A DNA stretch of 64,000 nt, from the NCBI GenBank assembly GCA_012959805.1, contig DUCN01000062.1, positions 62,409-126,408 on the forward strand, given 5' to 3'. Both the position numbers and the translations under genes were made by a program. The stretch comes from Myxococcales bacterium (GTDB lineage Bacteria; Myxococcota_A; UBA9160; UBA4427). The notes below the pieces were generated by a model. The model did not search any database and had not been told where the DNA came from. It was given only the letters and a program-made list of their open reading frames with translations. Below, piece after piece: positions 1 to 8,274 of the stretch (its first letter is position 1; each line of letters starts with the position of its first letter).

Positions 1-37
1 CGCTTCGCGGCCGGTTCGCGCGAGTACACCCGCGCGA

Positions 38-877
38 GTGAACCTGCCTCCGGAACTTCTCGCAAAAGAAGCCGCTCTGCTTGCGAGCATGGCCAATGTC
101 GGTCGCGTGATGGTGGCCTTCTCCGGTGGTGTCGACTCGAGCTATCTCGCCTGGGCGGCCCATCGCGCGTTGGGAAATGATTGCCTGCTGGTGACAGCGG
201 TATCCTCTTCCTATCCAGAGAGTCATCGTACGATGGCGGAGAAGATCGTGCACGATTTCGATCTTCCTCATCGCTTCGTCGAAACCCATGAAATGGAAAG
301 CAGCGCCTATCGCGCCAATGCTCCGGACCGCTGTTACCACTGCAAGAGCGAACTTTTCGAAACCATGGATCGATTGGTGACCGAACTGGGCTTCGATCGA
401 ATCGCCTACGGTGTGAATCTCGATGACCTTAGTGACTATCGCCCGGGGCATCGGGCCGCAGACGAACATCACGTTATGTCGCCGCTCCAAGAAGCCAATC
501 TCACCAAGCAGGAGATTCGGGATCTTTCGCGGGCGATCGGATTGCCGACTGCCGACCTTCCCGCTTCCGCTTGTCTTTCCTCGCGACTTCCGTACGGGAC
601 GGAGGTGACGATCGAAAGGCTTGGTCAGGTCGAAGAGGGCGAAGAGATGCTGCGGGGCCTCGGTTTTCGCCAATTGCGGCTTCGCCATCACGGGGAACTC
701 GCACGCGTCGAAATCGACCCCATGGAACTTCCCAGAGCACTCGACATCGAGATGACCGAGAAGATCGTGCGAGCGATCAAGAGTCTCGGCTTTCGTTATG
801 TCACGCTCGATCTCGAGGGTTATCGGATGGGTTCGCTCAACGAGGTCCTACAGATCCATCGCGATCCGATTCGCTGA
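38..877 (+). CDS. larE: ATP-dependent sacrificial sulfur transferase LarE
   Basis: LarE supplies sulfur to the pyridinium bis-thiocarboxylate precursor of the nickel-pincer (NPN) cofactor used by lactate racemase and related enzymes; it acts in the cytoplasm. The N-terminus has the PP-loop SGGVDSS (about residues 30-36), followed by RCYHCKSELF and GVNLDDLSDYRPG, and then PASACLSSRLPYG, whose Cys sits where the sacrificial sulfur-donor Cys lies in the family. The length of 279 aa is normal. The start is GTG at 38, close to the window edge, so the upstream neighbour is not visible. No larB, larC or larA is seen downstream, so the cofactor's user enzyme is elsewhere or unknown. Family assignment is firm; the physiological target is not. 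Confidence 0.9.
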   Translation: MNLPPELLAKEAALLASMANVGRVMVAFSGGVDSSYLAWAAHRALGNDCLLVTAVSSSYPESHRTMAEKIVHDFDLPHRFVETHEMESSAYRANAPDRCYHCKSELFETMDRLVTELGFDRIAYGVNLDDLSDYRPGHRAADEHHVMSPLQEANLTKQEIRDLSRAIGLPTADLPASACLSSRLPYGTEVTIERLGQVEEGEEMLRGLGFRQLRLRHHGELARVEIDPMELPRALDIEMTEKIVRAIKSLGFRYVTLDLEGYRMGSLNEVLQIHRDPIR

Positions 878-943
878 GCGGCCGAATCTTTCGAAAGCCT
901 ACCCCCCAATCCCCTACCGGCGCGTCGCCCGCGTCATGCGAGA

Positions 944-1900
944 ATGAAAATAATGTGGACGACGGTCGAGTGTGCGGGACACCCGCGAGACATGGGTCTT
1001 GCTCAGGGCGCGGCGGCGAGAACCGCGATCCGTGCGGAGCTCGAACGGACGGACCTTCGCGTAAAACGATCGAGCATGCCGTCGCTGCGTGGCTTGGCGT
1101 CGGGGCCATTTCGGGGGAGCGGTGCCGGTCGCGAGTTCTATCGACATTTCGCCCATCAGGCGGAACGACTAGAAGGCCTGGCGACGACGGCCGACGTGCC
1201 CGTCGATTCGATCTTGAATCTGCACTTGCGTGTTCGTGCGGGCGGATCGGTGGGTGGACTTCTATCGCAGCGCGCGTCGGTTCGCGCGCGGACGGTCGGG
1301 CATGACGGCGCGGAGAAGCGAGCCTTGCTCGAGAGGACACTGCCCCAACCTACTGCGGGAGAAGCCGGCTGGATCCTTCGTGAGAGTCGACCAGCGGTCG
1401 GGTTTCGTTCAGTCGAAGTGACATTGCCATGGATGGTTTCTGCCGTGGCCGGTGTGAACGAAGGCGGCCTGGCGGTCGTCGCCGGGCCTTTGCTCTGGGG
1501 CGCACCCGGGCGCGACGGTGGATCGCCTTCGCTGCTTCTGGTGCAGGAATGTCTCCAGCGCTTCGGAGATGTGTCGGGGGCTCTTGATTGGTGTGCGAAA
1601 AGGCCGGTCGAGGGAGAACAATCTTTTGTGTTGGCCGATGCATCCGGGATGACGGCGACGGTTGTTGTGAGCGGCCGAGAGCGGCGCATTCAAGAGGGTG
1701 AAGGCGAGCTCTATCTAGAAGGCGGTGAACTGCCTGGAGACGTTCGTTCGGAGGGCGACCCGCGAGTCGATGCCGCGGAACCTGCGGAGGCTGCTCCCGT
1801 TTCGAAGGGTCAGCCCGATCGGGTGTGGCTGGATCCTGAGGCTAGGCGATTGCAGATCGATGCGGCGGGAATTTCGATCGACCTTGGCCTAATGGACTAA
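944..1900 (+). CDS. C45 / acyl-CoA:6-APA acyltransferase-like protein lacking the nucleophilic cysteine
   Basis: The protein of 318 aa looks like the Ntn-hydrolase C45 family: an N-terminal GHPRDMGLAQG element, a central AGVNEGGLAVV segment, and a C-terminal block with LLVQECLQRFGDVSGAL and SFVLADASG. In active members a Cys follows autocleavage and becomes the N-terminal nucleophile, roughly after residue 95. Here that region reads LNLHLRVRAGG and has no Cys; the only cysteines (VECAG, QECLQ, DWCAK) lie elsewhere. It is therefore probably not a conventional autoprocessing amidase, or it is a diverged non-catalytic member. The start at ATG 944 is preceded by a weak GAGA; ATG 953 is an alternative. 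It follows larE by 66 bp on the same strand. Substrate unknown. Confidence 0.65.
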   Translation: MKIMWTTVECAGHPRDMGLAQGAAARTAIRAELERTDLRVKRSSMPSLRGLASGPFRGSGAGREFYRHFAHQAERLEGLATTADVPVDSILNLHLRVRAGGSVGGLLSQRASVRARTVGHDGAEKRALLERTLPQPTAGEAGWILRESRPAVGFRSVEVTLPWMVSAVAGVNEGGLAVVAGPLLWGAPGRDGGSPSLLLVQECLQRFGDVSGALDWCAKRPVEGEQSFVLADASGMTATVVVSGRERRIQEGEGELYLEGGELPGDVRSEGDPRVDAAEPAEAAPVSKGQPDRVWLDPEARRLQIDAAGISIDLGLMD

Positions 1901-2017
1901 TTGCATTCGGGTGGTCATCGGCGGCTAGTCGAGCGCGTGTGCTGCGTTCCGAATTCGGCAATCTGGGGCAGCTGGAACATCGCCGTTGCTCATTTGAAAG
2001 CTTGGCTGGATTCGGGT

Positions 2018-2380
2018 CTAGTCCAGAATCTTGCCGAGTGTGGCGTTCATCGTTTCAGCCGTGAAAGGCTTGGTCAAGAAAGCGATGGCGCCGGCTTCGT
2101 TTGCTTGCTCGCGCATCTCGGCAGTGCATTCCGAGGTGATGAACGCAAAGGGAATGTTCAGATCCTTTTCGTTCATCGCACGCGCCAGTTCGATACCAGT
2201 CATCTCGGGCATATTCCAATCGAAGAGAACGACATCCGGCGCGTCCTGCGCGATCTTCTCGAGCGCCTCGACGCCATTTTCCGCCTCTTCGACGTCATGA
2301 CCACCAAAGCCGGCCTGGCGAAGAGTTCGAATGACGATCTTTCTCATAATGCCGCTGTCGTCGACGACCAGAATTTTCAT
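2018..2380 (-). CDS. CheY-like single-domain response regulator
   Basis: This stand-alone receiver domain of 120 aa has no output domain, so it would act by protein-protein contact after phosphorylation by a histidine kinase. Visible hallmarks are the acidic pair in ILVVDDSG, the phospho-acceptor Asp (about D54) in VLFDWNMPEMTG, the conserved Thr/Ser region FITSE, and the Lys in LTKPF. I moved the start from the longer ORF to ATG 2380 because GGAGGAG lies nine bases upstream and the family begins at MKILVVDD. No kinase, CheA or flagellar gene is adjacent; a MinD-like relic lies on the other strand just beyond its 5' end. The partner is unknown. Confidence 0.93.
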   Translation of the reverse strand: MKILVVDDSGIMRKIVIRTLRQAGFGGHDVEEAENGVEALEKIAQDAPDVVLFDWNMPEMTGIELARAMNEKDLNIPFAFITSECTAEMREQANEAGAIAFLTKPFTAETMNATLGKILD

Positions 2381-2556
2381 GCTTTGGGTCTCCTCCGGGG
2401 GGACGAACGGCGGGCGATTGAAGTATTGATGTGATCGATCCGCTGTGGTTTTCACAGGAGCGAAATCGTTCGCTTAGGAAATATCGCGTTCCCAGTCCTC
2501 TATGGCTCTTATGAGGGGGGTCGGGTCTACGCGATCCATGGCCCCGACCCACGAGA

Positions 2557-3132
2557 TTGGCACCGAGTCCGTCTTGCTTAGCCAAGCGTGAGATTTCCGG
2601 CGGGCCGTATTGGGGGATGAAGCAGCGGCTCCTGCGTCACCTTGCGACCCTTGATGCTGACGTCGTCATTGTCGATGTCGGAGCGGGTGCGGGTCTTCAT
2701 GCGCTCGATTTCTTCAACTCAGGCGATATCCGAATCGTCGTGACCGTTCCGGAACCGACGGCCTCCGTGGACGCCTATCGCTTCATCAACCTGGCGACGG
2801 TTCGCGAGTCGGTCACGAACGTGTCGACACGCAATCCAGATCGTCGATCCTTCGAACGACTCCAGCTCGTTACGCGACGCTTCCTCGGGCACGATCTCAA
2901 ACTGTTGGGGGAAATTCCGGGAAGTCAGGAAGTAGCCGACTCCATCAAGAGCTTTTTGCCTGTGGTCGAAGCCGACGCCGATTGCGCGGCATCGAGAGCA
3001 TTCCAATCGATTGCGCGAAATCTCGACGACGGATTGGTCCGTCTCTCAATTTCCTCGCGTTCAACGGGAACCTCATCCGAAGAGAAGGTTGAACTGCCGG
3101 ATCGATCGACGCCGAGATCGCCGATCGCCTAA
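2557..3132 (+). pseudogene. MinD/ParA (FlhG-like) ATPase relic
   Basis: The reading frame carries the middle and end of a MinD/ParA-type ATPase: LDADVVIVDVGAGAG matches the Walker B region, IVVTVPEPTASVDAYRF is a strong family signature, and LKLLGEIPGSQEVADSI matches the C-terminal part. The N-terminal P-loop (KGGxGKT) is absent; the ORF can only begin at a TTG well downstream of where it should be. About 60-70 residues between the YRF segment and LLGEIP also seem to be missing. I read it as a decayed gene with both ends compromised. Intact homologues of this type often govern flagellar or pilus placement, so it may record lost motility control. A truncated expressed protein is possible but unlikely. 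Confidence 0.55.
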
Positions 3133-3217
3133 CGCATCAACACTTGATTGAATTGCGGATCGGAGACGAGGCTTTCGAAAGAGTATGCCGCGGCAATCGT
3201 CGTGTTGCAGGCCGTGC

Positions 3218-4822
3218 TTACGACCGTCGAGATCCGCTTCCGCCACGTCGTCCTCGAGCGCCATCGCCGCTAGACGACCGTGCGCCGCCTCCGCTGCGGC
3301 CGCTGCGCCGCCTTCGACTGTCATCAGGACGTTCGTCCGCTCGAGCGTTGTCTGCGATCTCGTCAGGGTCTGAGGTGTTCGAGGTGTCGGAGTTCCTCGA
3401 TTCACTTGGTTCGTCGGACCCCGTCCCCGCCGCCATCGTGTTCGGCTTCGAGGTGGCTTCGATCTTGGGTCCCGCGTCGCTCAGAATATAGGCTGCACAG
3501 ATGGAGGCGAGCTGCTGCACTCCCTCTTCTTCGCCGGCCAATTTCGTAATGACGGGAAGGATTCGTTCGATGGTGTCCTTGGACTTTTCGCCCGGCAGAT
3601 CGGCCAATTCCGATTCGGCCCGGGTATTGAGAGTCTGGATCTCCTCGTCGACGTTCCCCTCTTCCCGCTTCTTCTTTCGCCGCGCGATCCCGCGCTCCGT
3701 AGGCACCTTCTTTTCTGCGATCTTGATTCCGTTCACGATCTGCATGTGTTTGAAGTTGCCGATGTCGAGTCCGGATACCAGCGAGACTGCGACTCCGGAT
3801 TTGCCGGCTCGGCCGGTTCGGCCGGTGCGATGGACATAGACTTCTGGTGAATCGGAAGTGGTGTAGTTGATGACGTAGGCGAGATCCGAAATGTCGATCC
3901 CGCGAGCGGCCACGTCAGTCGCAACTAGGAAGCGAAGGTTCCCGGACTTGATCTTGGCAATGGCCTTTTCTCGAGCGGACTGCGCCAGGTCACCGGAGAT
4001 TTGATCGATGTTGAAATCTCGCTTGGCGAGATAGGCCGTGATGAAGCGAACGTCGGCTTTGGTATTACAGAAGATGATGGCGCTGTCAGGATCTTCATAT
4101 TGGAGAATGCGCGAGAGGACGGCCTCCTTCTCGGAAGCCGCGCAAACATAATAGTAGTGCTCGATCAACTGAGGTCGGCCGTTGTTGCCATCGATCGTGA
4201 CGTCTTCGGGTTCGTTCAGGAAATAACGAGAGAGTGAACGGACTCGTTCCGGCATCGTCGCGGAAAACAAGTGGGATTGGCGTTTTTTGGGCAGAAAGCT
4301 TGCGATGTCTTTCATGTCCGGCCAGAAGCCGAGAGAAAGCATTTCGTCCGCTTCGTCCAGCACCAGGATCTTGGTCTGGCTGAGATCCATCCGGTTGTTC
4401 TTGAGGTGGTCGAGAATTCGGCCCGGCGTTCCGACAACGATATGAGCGCCTCGTTCGAGTCCCTCGAGTTGTGGTCCGTAGGCGATACCGCCATAGATCG
4501 GCAGCGTTCGAACGCCGCGATGTTGGCCGAGTTGGTCGAGTTCCTTGGCGACCTGGTTGGCGAGTTCGCGGGTTGGTAAAAGCACGATCGCCTGGGTTAT
4601 CTTCGAATCGGTATCGATGGCTTCAACGAGCGGAATGCCGAAGGCGCCGGTCTTGCCGCTGCCCGTCTCAGCTTGGACGATCAGATCACCGCCGGCGCGC
4701 ATTTTCGGAATGGCGGCGGCCTGGACCGGGGTCGGTGTGTTCCAGCCGAGTTCTCGGATCGATTTCTGGATGTCGGGAGCGATGTCGGCGAAGAGTTCAG
4801 ATAATTCAGTGAGTTCAGTCAT
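3218..4822 (-). CDS. DEAD-box ATP-dependent RNA helicase
   Basis: This cytoplasmic RNA helicase unwinds or remodels RNA duplexes. All canonical motifs are present in order: Q-motif TPTPVQAAAIP (about 30), Walker A AETGSGKT, PTREL, TPGR, LDEADEM, SAT in FSATMP, and the helicase C motifs ATDVAARGID and HRTGRTGRAG. After the core comes a helical region and a C-terminal tail very rich in Arg, Gly and Ser, which in this family usually binds RNA non-specifically. At 534 aa it is of normal size for the RhlE/DeaD group; I cannot tell which paralogue it is. The tail is of low complexity. It runs convergently toward the MinD-like relic and divergently from gatC. Confidence 0.97.
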   Translation of the reverse strand: MTELTELSELFADIAPDIQKSIRELGWNTPTPVQAAAIPKMRAGGDLIVQAETGSGKTGAFGIPLVEAIDTDSKITQAIVLLPTRELANQVAKELDQLGQHRGVRTLPIYGGIAYGPQLEGLERGAHIVVGTPGRILDHLKNNRMDLSQTKILVLDEADEMLSLGFWPDMKDIASFLPKKRQSHLFSATMPERVRSLSRYFLNEPEDVTIDGNNGRPQLIEHYYYVCAASEKEAVLSRILQYEDPDSAIIFCNTKADVRFITAYLAKRDFNIDQISGDLAQSAREKAIAKIKSGNLRFLVATDVAARGIDISDLAYVINYTTSDSPEVYVHRTGRTGRAGKSGVAVSLVSGLDIGNFKHMQIVNGIKIAEKKVPTERGIARRKKKREEGNVDEEIQTLNTRAESELADLPGEKSKDTIERILPVITKLAGEEEGVQQLASICAAYILSDAGPKIEATSKPNTMAAGTGSDEPSESRNSDTSNTSDPDEIADNARADERPDDSRRRRSGRSGGGARSSSGDGARGRRGGSGSRRS

Positions 4823-4945
4823 CTTGGGCGCGCAGGCTACCCCTCACCCGCGGCGGGCGCAATCTTCAGCCGGAGAGGGCGTGGGCAGGTCAGATACGTG
4901 GGGCGCACGCAATGCCGCCTAGGAGGCCGTGCTAAGGTCGAGCGA

Positions 4946-5245
4946 ATGTCCCGCATCGAGAGCAAAGACCTGACTCGCATGGCCGTTTTGGCTCGGCTGG
5001 CCCTTGGAGAAGACGAAATCTCGTCGATGACACGCGACCTCGAGCAGATTCTCGGCTACGTCGCGACTCTGGAAGGCCTGGATACCGAGGGCGTCCCGCC
5101 GACGGCTCAGGGCTTCGAGTTGGCGACTCCTCTTCGCGCGGACGTTCCCGAGACCCCGATCGATCCCGAGCTCGCCGTGGCCAATGCGCCGGCGCGCCAA
5201 GGTACCGCCTTCCTCGTTCCGAAAGTGCTCGAGGAGGAGGGCTGA
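4946..5245 (+). CDS. gatC: Asp/Glu-tRNA amidotransferase subunit C
   Basis: GatC stabilises the GatA-GatB heterodimer of the tRNA-dependent amidotransferase that converts Glu-tRNA(Gln) and/or Asp-tRNA(Asn) to the amidated forms. The 99-aa protein shows the family pattern: the early VLARLALGEDE segment, the helix with ILGYVATLEGLDT, and the late LRADVPETP. The start was set at ATG 4946 (MSRIESKDL), which matches family length; the ORF-track start adds sixteen residues without similarity. It is first in the gatCAB operon, with only four bases to gatA. Confidence 0.95.
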   Translation: MSRIESKDLTRMAVLARLALGEDEISSMTRDLEQILGYVATLEGLDTEGVPPTAQGFELATPLRADVPETPIDPELAVANAPARQGTAFLVPKVLEEEG

Positions 5246-5249
5246 ACCG

Positions 5250-6740
5250 ATGAGCCTGGTCGAAAAGCTGCTTGCGGGCACTCTCGGAGAACAGCGAGAG
5301 GGTCTGGATCGTCGAGACATCAGCGCTCGAGAACTGGTTGCCGCCAGCTTTTCGCGAATCACCGCCCGCGAGAGTCTTACAGCGGTCGTTTCTCGTCGTG
5401 ATGAAGCAGCGCTCGCGTCCGCTGAGGCTTCCGATGCCCGTATCATGCGGGGCGAGCCGCTTTCGAAACTCGACGGCATTCCCATTCTCTTGAAAGACAA
5501 CATCGTGCAAGCGGGGGAACCCGCGACGTGTGCGTCTCGCATTCTCGGCAACTTCGTTTCGCCCTACGACGCCTTTGTGACGGAGAGACTGGCGGCGGCG
5601 GGAGCCATCATCGTCGGTCGAACGAACATGGATGAGTTTGCGATGGGGTCCTCCACGGAAAATTCGATCTACGGACCGAGTCATAATCCGTGGGACGAGA
5701 CTCGGACCTGCGGAGGGAGCTCGGGCGGGAGTGCGGCGGCGGTGGCTGCAGGCATGGTCCCGCTCGCGTTCGGCAGTGATACAGGCGGCTCAATTCGTCA
5801 GCCGGCGAGTTACTGCGGTGTCGTCGGACTCAAGCCGAGCTATGGCCGCGTCTCGCGTTGGGGACTCGTCGCCTTCGCTTCCTCCCTCGATCAGATCGGG
5901 CCGCTCGCCCGGAGCGTTTCGGATTGTGCGCTCGCCCTCGACCTGATCGCCGGGCATGACGCGAAGGATTCGACGTCGATCCCCGAAGACATCCCGAATT
6001 GGAGTGGGGATCTCGAGAAGGCGCGAGCCGCGGGCAGTCTCGATGGTCTTGCCATCGGTCTTCCCCGAGAATATTTTGTGGAGGAGGGCGTCGAGCCAGG
6101 CATTCTCGCTCGCGTCCGAGAAGCGATTACGACACTCGAAGAAGCGGGCGCTTCGTTCGAGGAAATCTCACTTCCCCATACCGCTTATACGATCGCGACC
6201 TACTACCTCATTGCCACGGCCGAAGCGTCGAGCAATCTCGCCCGCTTCGATGGCGTTCGTTATGGGCGTCGAGCAGAGCAGCCGAAGGATTTGAACGATC
6301 TCTACGAGCGATCGCGATCCGAGGGATTCAGCGCTGAAGTGAAGCGTCGGATCCTGCTTGGCACCTATGTTCTTTCAGCCGGGTACTACGACGCCTACTA
6401 CGTCAAGGCACAGCGCGTTCGCACGCTGATTCGACGCGACTTCGAAGCTGCTTTCGAATCCTGTGACGCAATCCTGACACCGACAACACCCGAAGTGGCC
6501 TTTCGACTCGGATCCAAGAGTGACGATCCGCTCTCCATGTATCTCTCCGACGTATACACCGTGTCAGCGAATCTCGCGGGGCTGCCAGCACTTTCGATGC
6601 CCTGTGGAATGAGTGAGGGAATGCCGGTTGGAATGCAGCTCCTGGGTCCGCCACTTGGGGAAGCGGCGATACTGCGAATCGGTGACGCCTATGAGCGTCG
6701 CTGTGATCAGTCGGTTGGTTTGCCTCCGGAGAAATCTTGA
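5250..6740 (+). CDS. gatA: Asp/Glu-tRNA amidotransferase subunit A
   Basis: This is the glutaminase/amidase subunit, which releases ammonia from glutamine for the GatB reaction. It belongs to the amidase signature family: the catalytic Lys lies in IPILLKDNI, and the Ser-rich signature [14 protein letters not shown] with [16 protein letters not shown] holds the cis-Ser and nucleophilic Ser. The C-terminal [13 protein letters not shown] is also typical. The start is ATG 5250 with GAGGAGGAGG nine bases upstream; that Shine-Dalgarno lies inside the end of gatC. The length of 496 aa is normal. Its stop overlaps the gatB start by one base, so the three subunits are probably translationally coupled. 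Confidence 0.98.
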   Translation: MSLVEKLLAGTLGEQREGLDRRDISARELVAASFSRITARESLTAVVSRRDEAALASAEASDARIMRGEPLSKLDGIPILLKDNIVQAGEPATCASRILGNFVSPYDAFVTERLAAAGAIIVGRTNMDEFAMGSSTENSIYGPSHNPWDETRTCGGSSGGSAAAVAAGMVPLAFGSDTGGSIRQPASYCGVVGLKPSYGRVSRWGLVAFASSLDQIGPLARSVSDCALALDLIAGHDAKDSTSIPEDIPNWSGDLEKARAAGSLDGLAIGLPREYFVEEGVEPGILARVREAITTLEEAGASFEEISLPHTAYTIATYYLIATAEASSNLARFDGVRYGRRAEQPKDLNDLYERSRSEGFSAEVKRRILLGTYVLSAGYYDAYYVKAQRVRTLIRRDFEAAFESCDAILTPTTPEVAFRLGSKSDDPLSMYLSDVYTVSANLAGLPALSMPCGMSEGMPVGMQLLGPPLGEAAILRIGDAYERRCDQSVGLPPEKS

Positions 6741-8236
6741 TGGCGAGTGAGCTCGATCGATACGAGATCGTGATTGGTCTCGAGGTGCATACGCACCTCA
6801 AGACCGCATCGAAGCTCTTCAGTCCGGCGCCCGTTCTCTACGGTGAAGAGCCGAATCATTCGGTGCATGCGATCGATCTTGCCTTGCCCGGCGTGTTGCC
6901 CGTGTTGAATGAACGCGTGGTCGAGTTGGCGATTCGTTTAGGGTTGGCGATTCACGGAACGGTGAATCCACGTTCGGTCTTCGCCCGCAAGAATTATTTC
7001 TACCCGGATCTGCCAAAGGGTTATCAGATCTCGCAGTTCGAGGACCCAGTCGTATCCGGGGGTTGGCTCGAAATCGAGGTAAACGGAAAGGGCGAAGGGA
7101 AGTCGGCGAGCGTGGGTAACGCGAAAACATCCATGCGCCGGATTGGAATCACACGCGCGCATCTCGAAGAAGACGCGGGCAAGTCGATTCATGACGTCGC
7201 CATCGCGGGTCGGGATGATTCCTGTATCGATCTCAACCGCGCGGGCGTTCCCCTGCTCGAGATCGTTTCCGAGCCCGACTTGCGTTCGGCCCAGGAAGCG
7301 ACGGCCTATCTCCGGGAGCTACGCGCGATTCTTCGGTATATCGGCGTCTCCGATGCGGATATGGAGAAGGGGCAGTTTCGCTGTGATGCCAACGTTTCGA
7401 TTCGTCCGCACGGCAGTCAAGAGTTGGGGACGCGAACGGAAGTCAAGAACCTGAATTCCTTTTCGAACGTCGAAGACGCGATCGAGGCGGAGGCCTTGCG
7501 TCAGCGGGAGCTGATCGCGGACGGTGGCGAAGTTGTCCAGGCGACGATGGGATTCGATCCCGTTCGTCGACGCACGAGTGTGCAGAGATTAAAAGAAAAC
7601 TCCGACGACTATCGCTATTTCCCAGATCCGGATCTAATCCCCCTGCGCATCGACCCAGCGCAGATCGAGGCCGTTCGCGCCGAGTTGCCCGAGCTGCCCG
7701 GTGACAAGCGTGCCCGCTTCGAGTCGGAGTTGGGACTCTCTGGCTACGACGCAGGGGTATTGACCGCGAATCGGGGGTTGGCGGATTTCTTTGAGCAGAC
7801 GGCGAAAGCGTGCAGCGCGCCCAAGGCGGCGGCGAATTGGATGACGCGGGATTTGCTTCGCGAACTCAAGGAGCGCGATGTCGAGTTGTCGGAAATGGCG
7901 ATCACGCCGCATATCCTGGCTTCGATGATCAGGCTAATAGAAGAAGGAAGACTGACCTCTCGAAATGCGGCGCAGCTCTTTCCGATTCTCGTTTCCGAAG
8001 GCGGCGATCCCGAGGCGCTCATGATCGCGCGCGGACTCGAGGCCGTCTCGGATTCAGGCACGATCGATGGATTCGTTGACGCTGTGATCGCTGGCCATTC
8101 GGATGTCGTCGAGCAGATACGAGGTGGCGATGACAAGCCGCTCAACTTCCTGATGGGCCAGGTCATGAAGGCAAGCCAGGGCAAGGCCGACCCCGGTCAG
8201 GTCCGACAAAAACTGATCGACAAAATTCGAGGCTGA
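6740..8236 (+). CDS. gatB: Asp/Glu-tRNA amidotransferase subunit B
   Basis: GatB activates the misacylated aminoacyl-tRNA and transfers ammonia delivered from GatA. Family markers are IVIGLEVHTHLKT near the start, DLPKGYQISQ, GITRAHLEEDAGKS, RAGVPLLEIVSEPD, FRCDANVSIRPHG, TEVKNLNSF and the YRYFPDPDL element; the C-terminal GatB/YqeY domain ends with FLMGQVMKASQGKADP. The length of 498 aa is standard. ATG 6740 overlaps the gatA TGA (TGATG). Having an intact gatCAB set implies that this organism makes Gln-tRNA and/or Asn-tRNA by the indirect route. Confidence 0.98.
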   Translation: MASELDRYEIVIGLEVHTHLKTASKLFSPAPVLYGEEPNHSVHAIDLALPGVLPVLNERVVELAIRLGLAIHGTVNPRSVFARKNYFYPDLPKGYQISQFEDPVVSGGWLEIEVNGKGEGKSASVGNAKTSMRRIGITRAHLEEDAGKSIHDVAIAGRDDSCIDLNRAGVPLLEIVSEPDLRSAQEATAYLRELRAILRYIGVSDADMEKGQFRCDANVSIRPHGSQELGTRTEVKNLNSFSNVEDAIEAEALRQRELIADGGEVVQATMGFDPVRRRTSVQRLKENSDDYRYFPDPDLIPLRIDPAQIEAVRAELPELPGDKRARFESELGLSGYDAGVLTANRGLADFFEQTAKACSAPKAAANWMTRDLLRELKERDVELSEMAITPHILASMIRLIEEGRLTSRNAAQLFPILVSEGGDPEALMIARGLEAVSDSGTIDGFVDAVIAGHSDVVEQIRGGDDKPLNFLMGQVMKASQGKADPGQVRQKLIDKIRG

Positions 8237-8274
8237 GGTTGTTCGCAGGTTCGAAGACTCCGGCGAGGGGGCTA

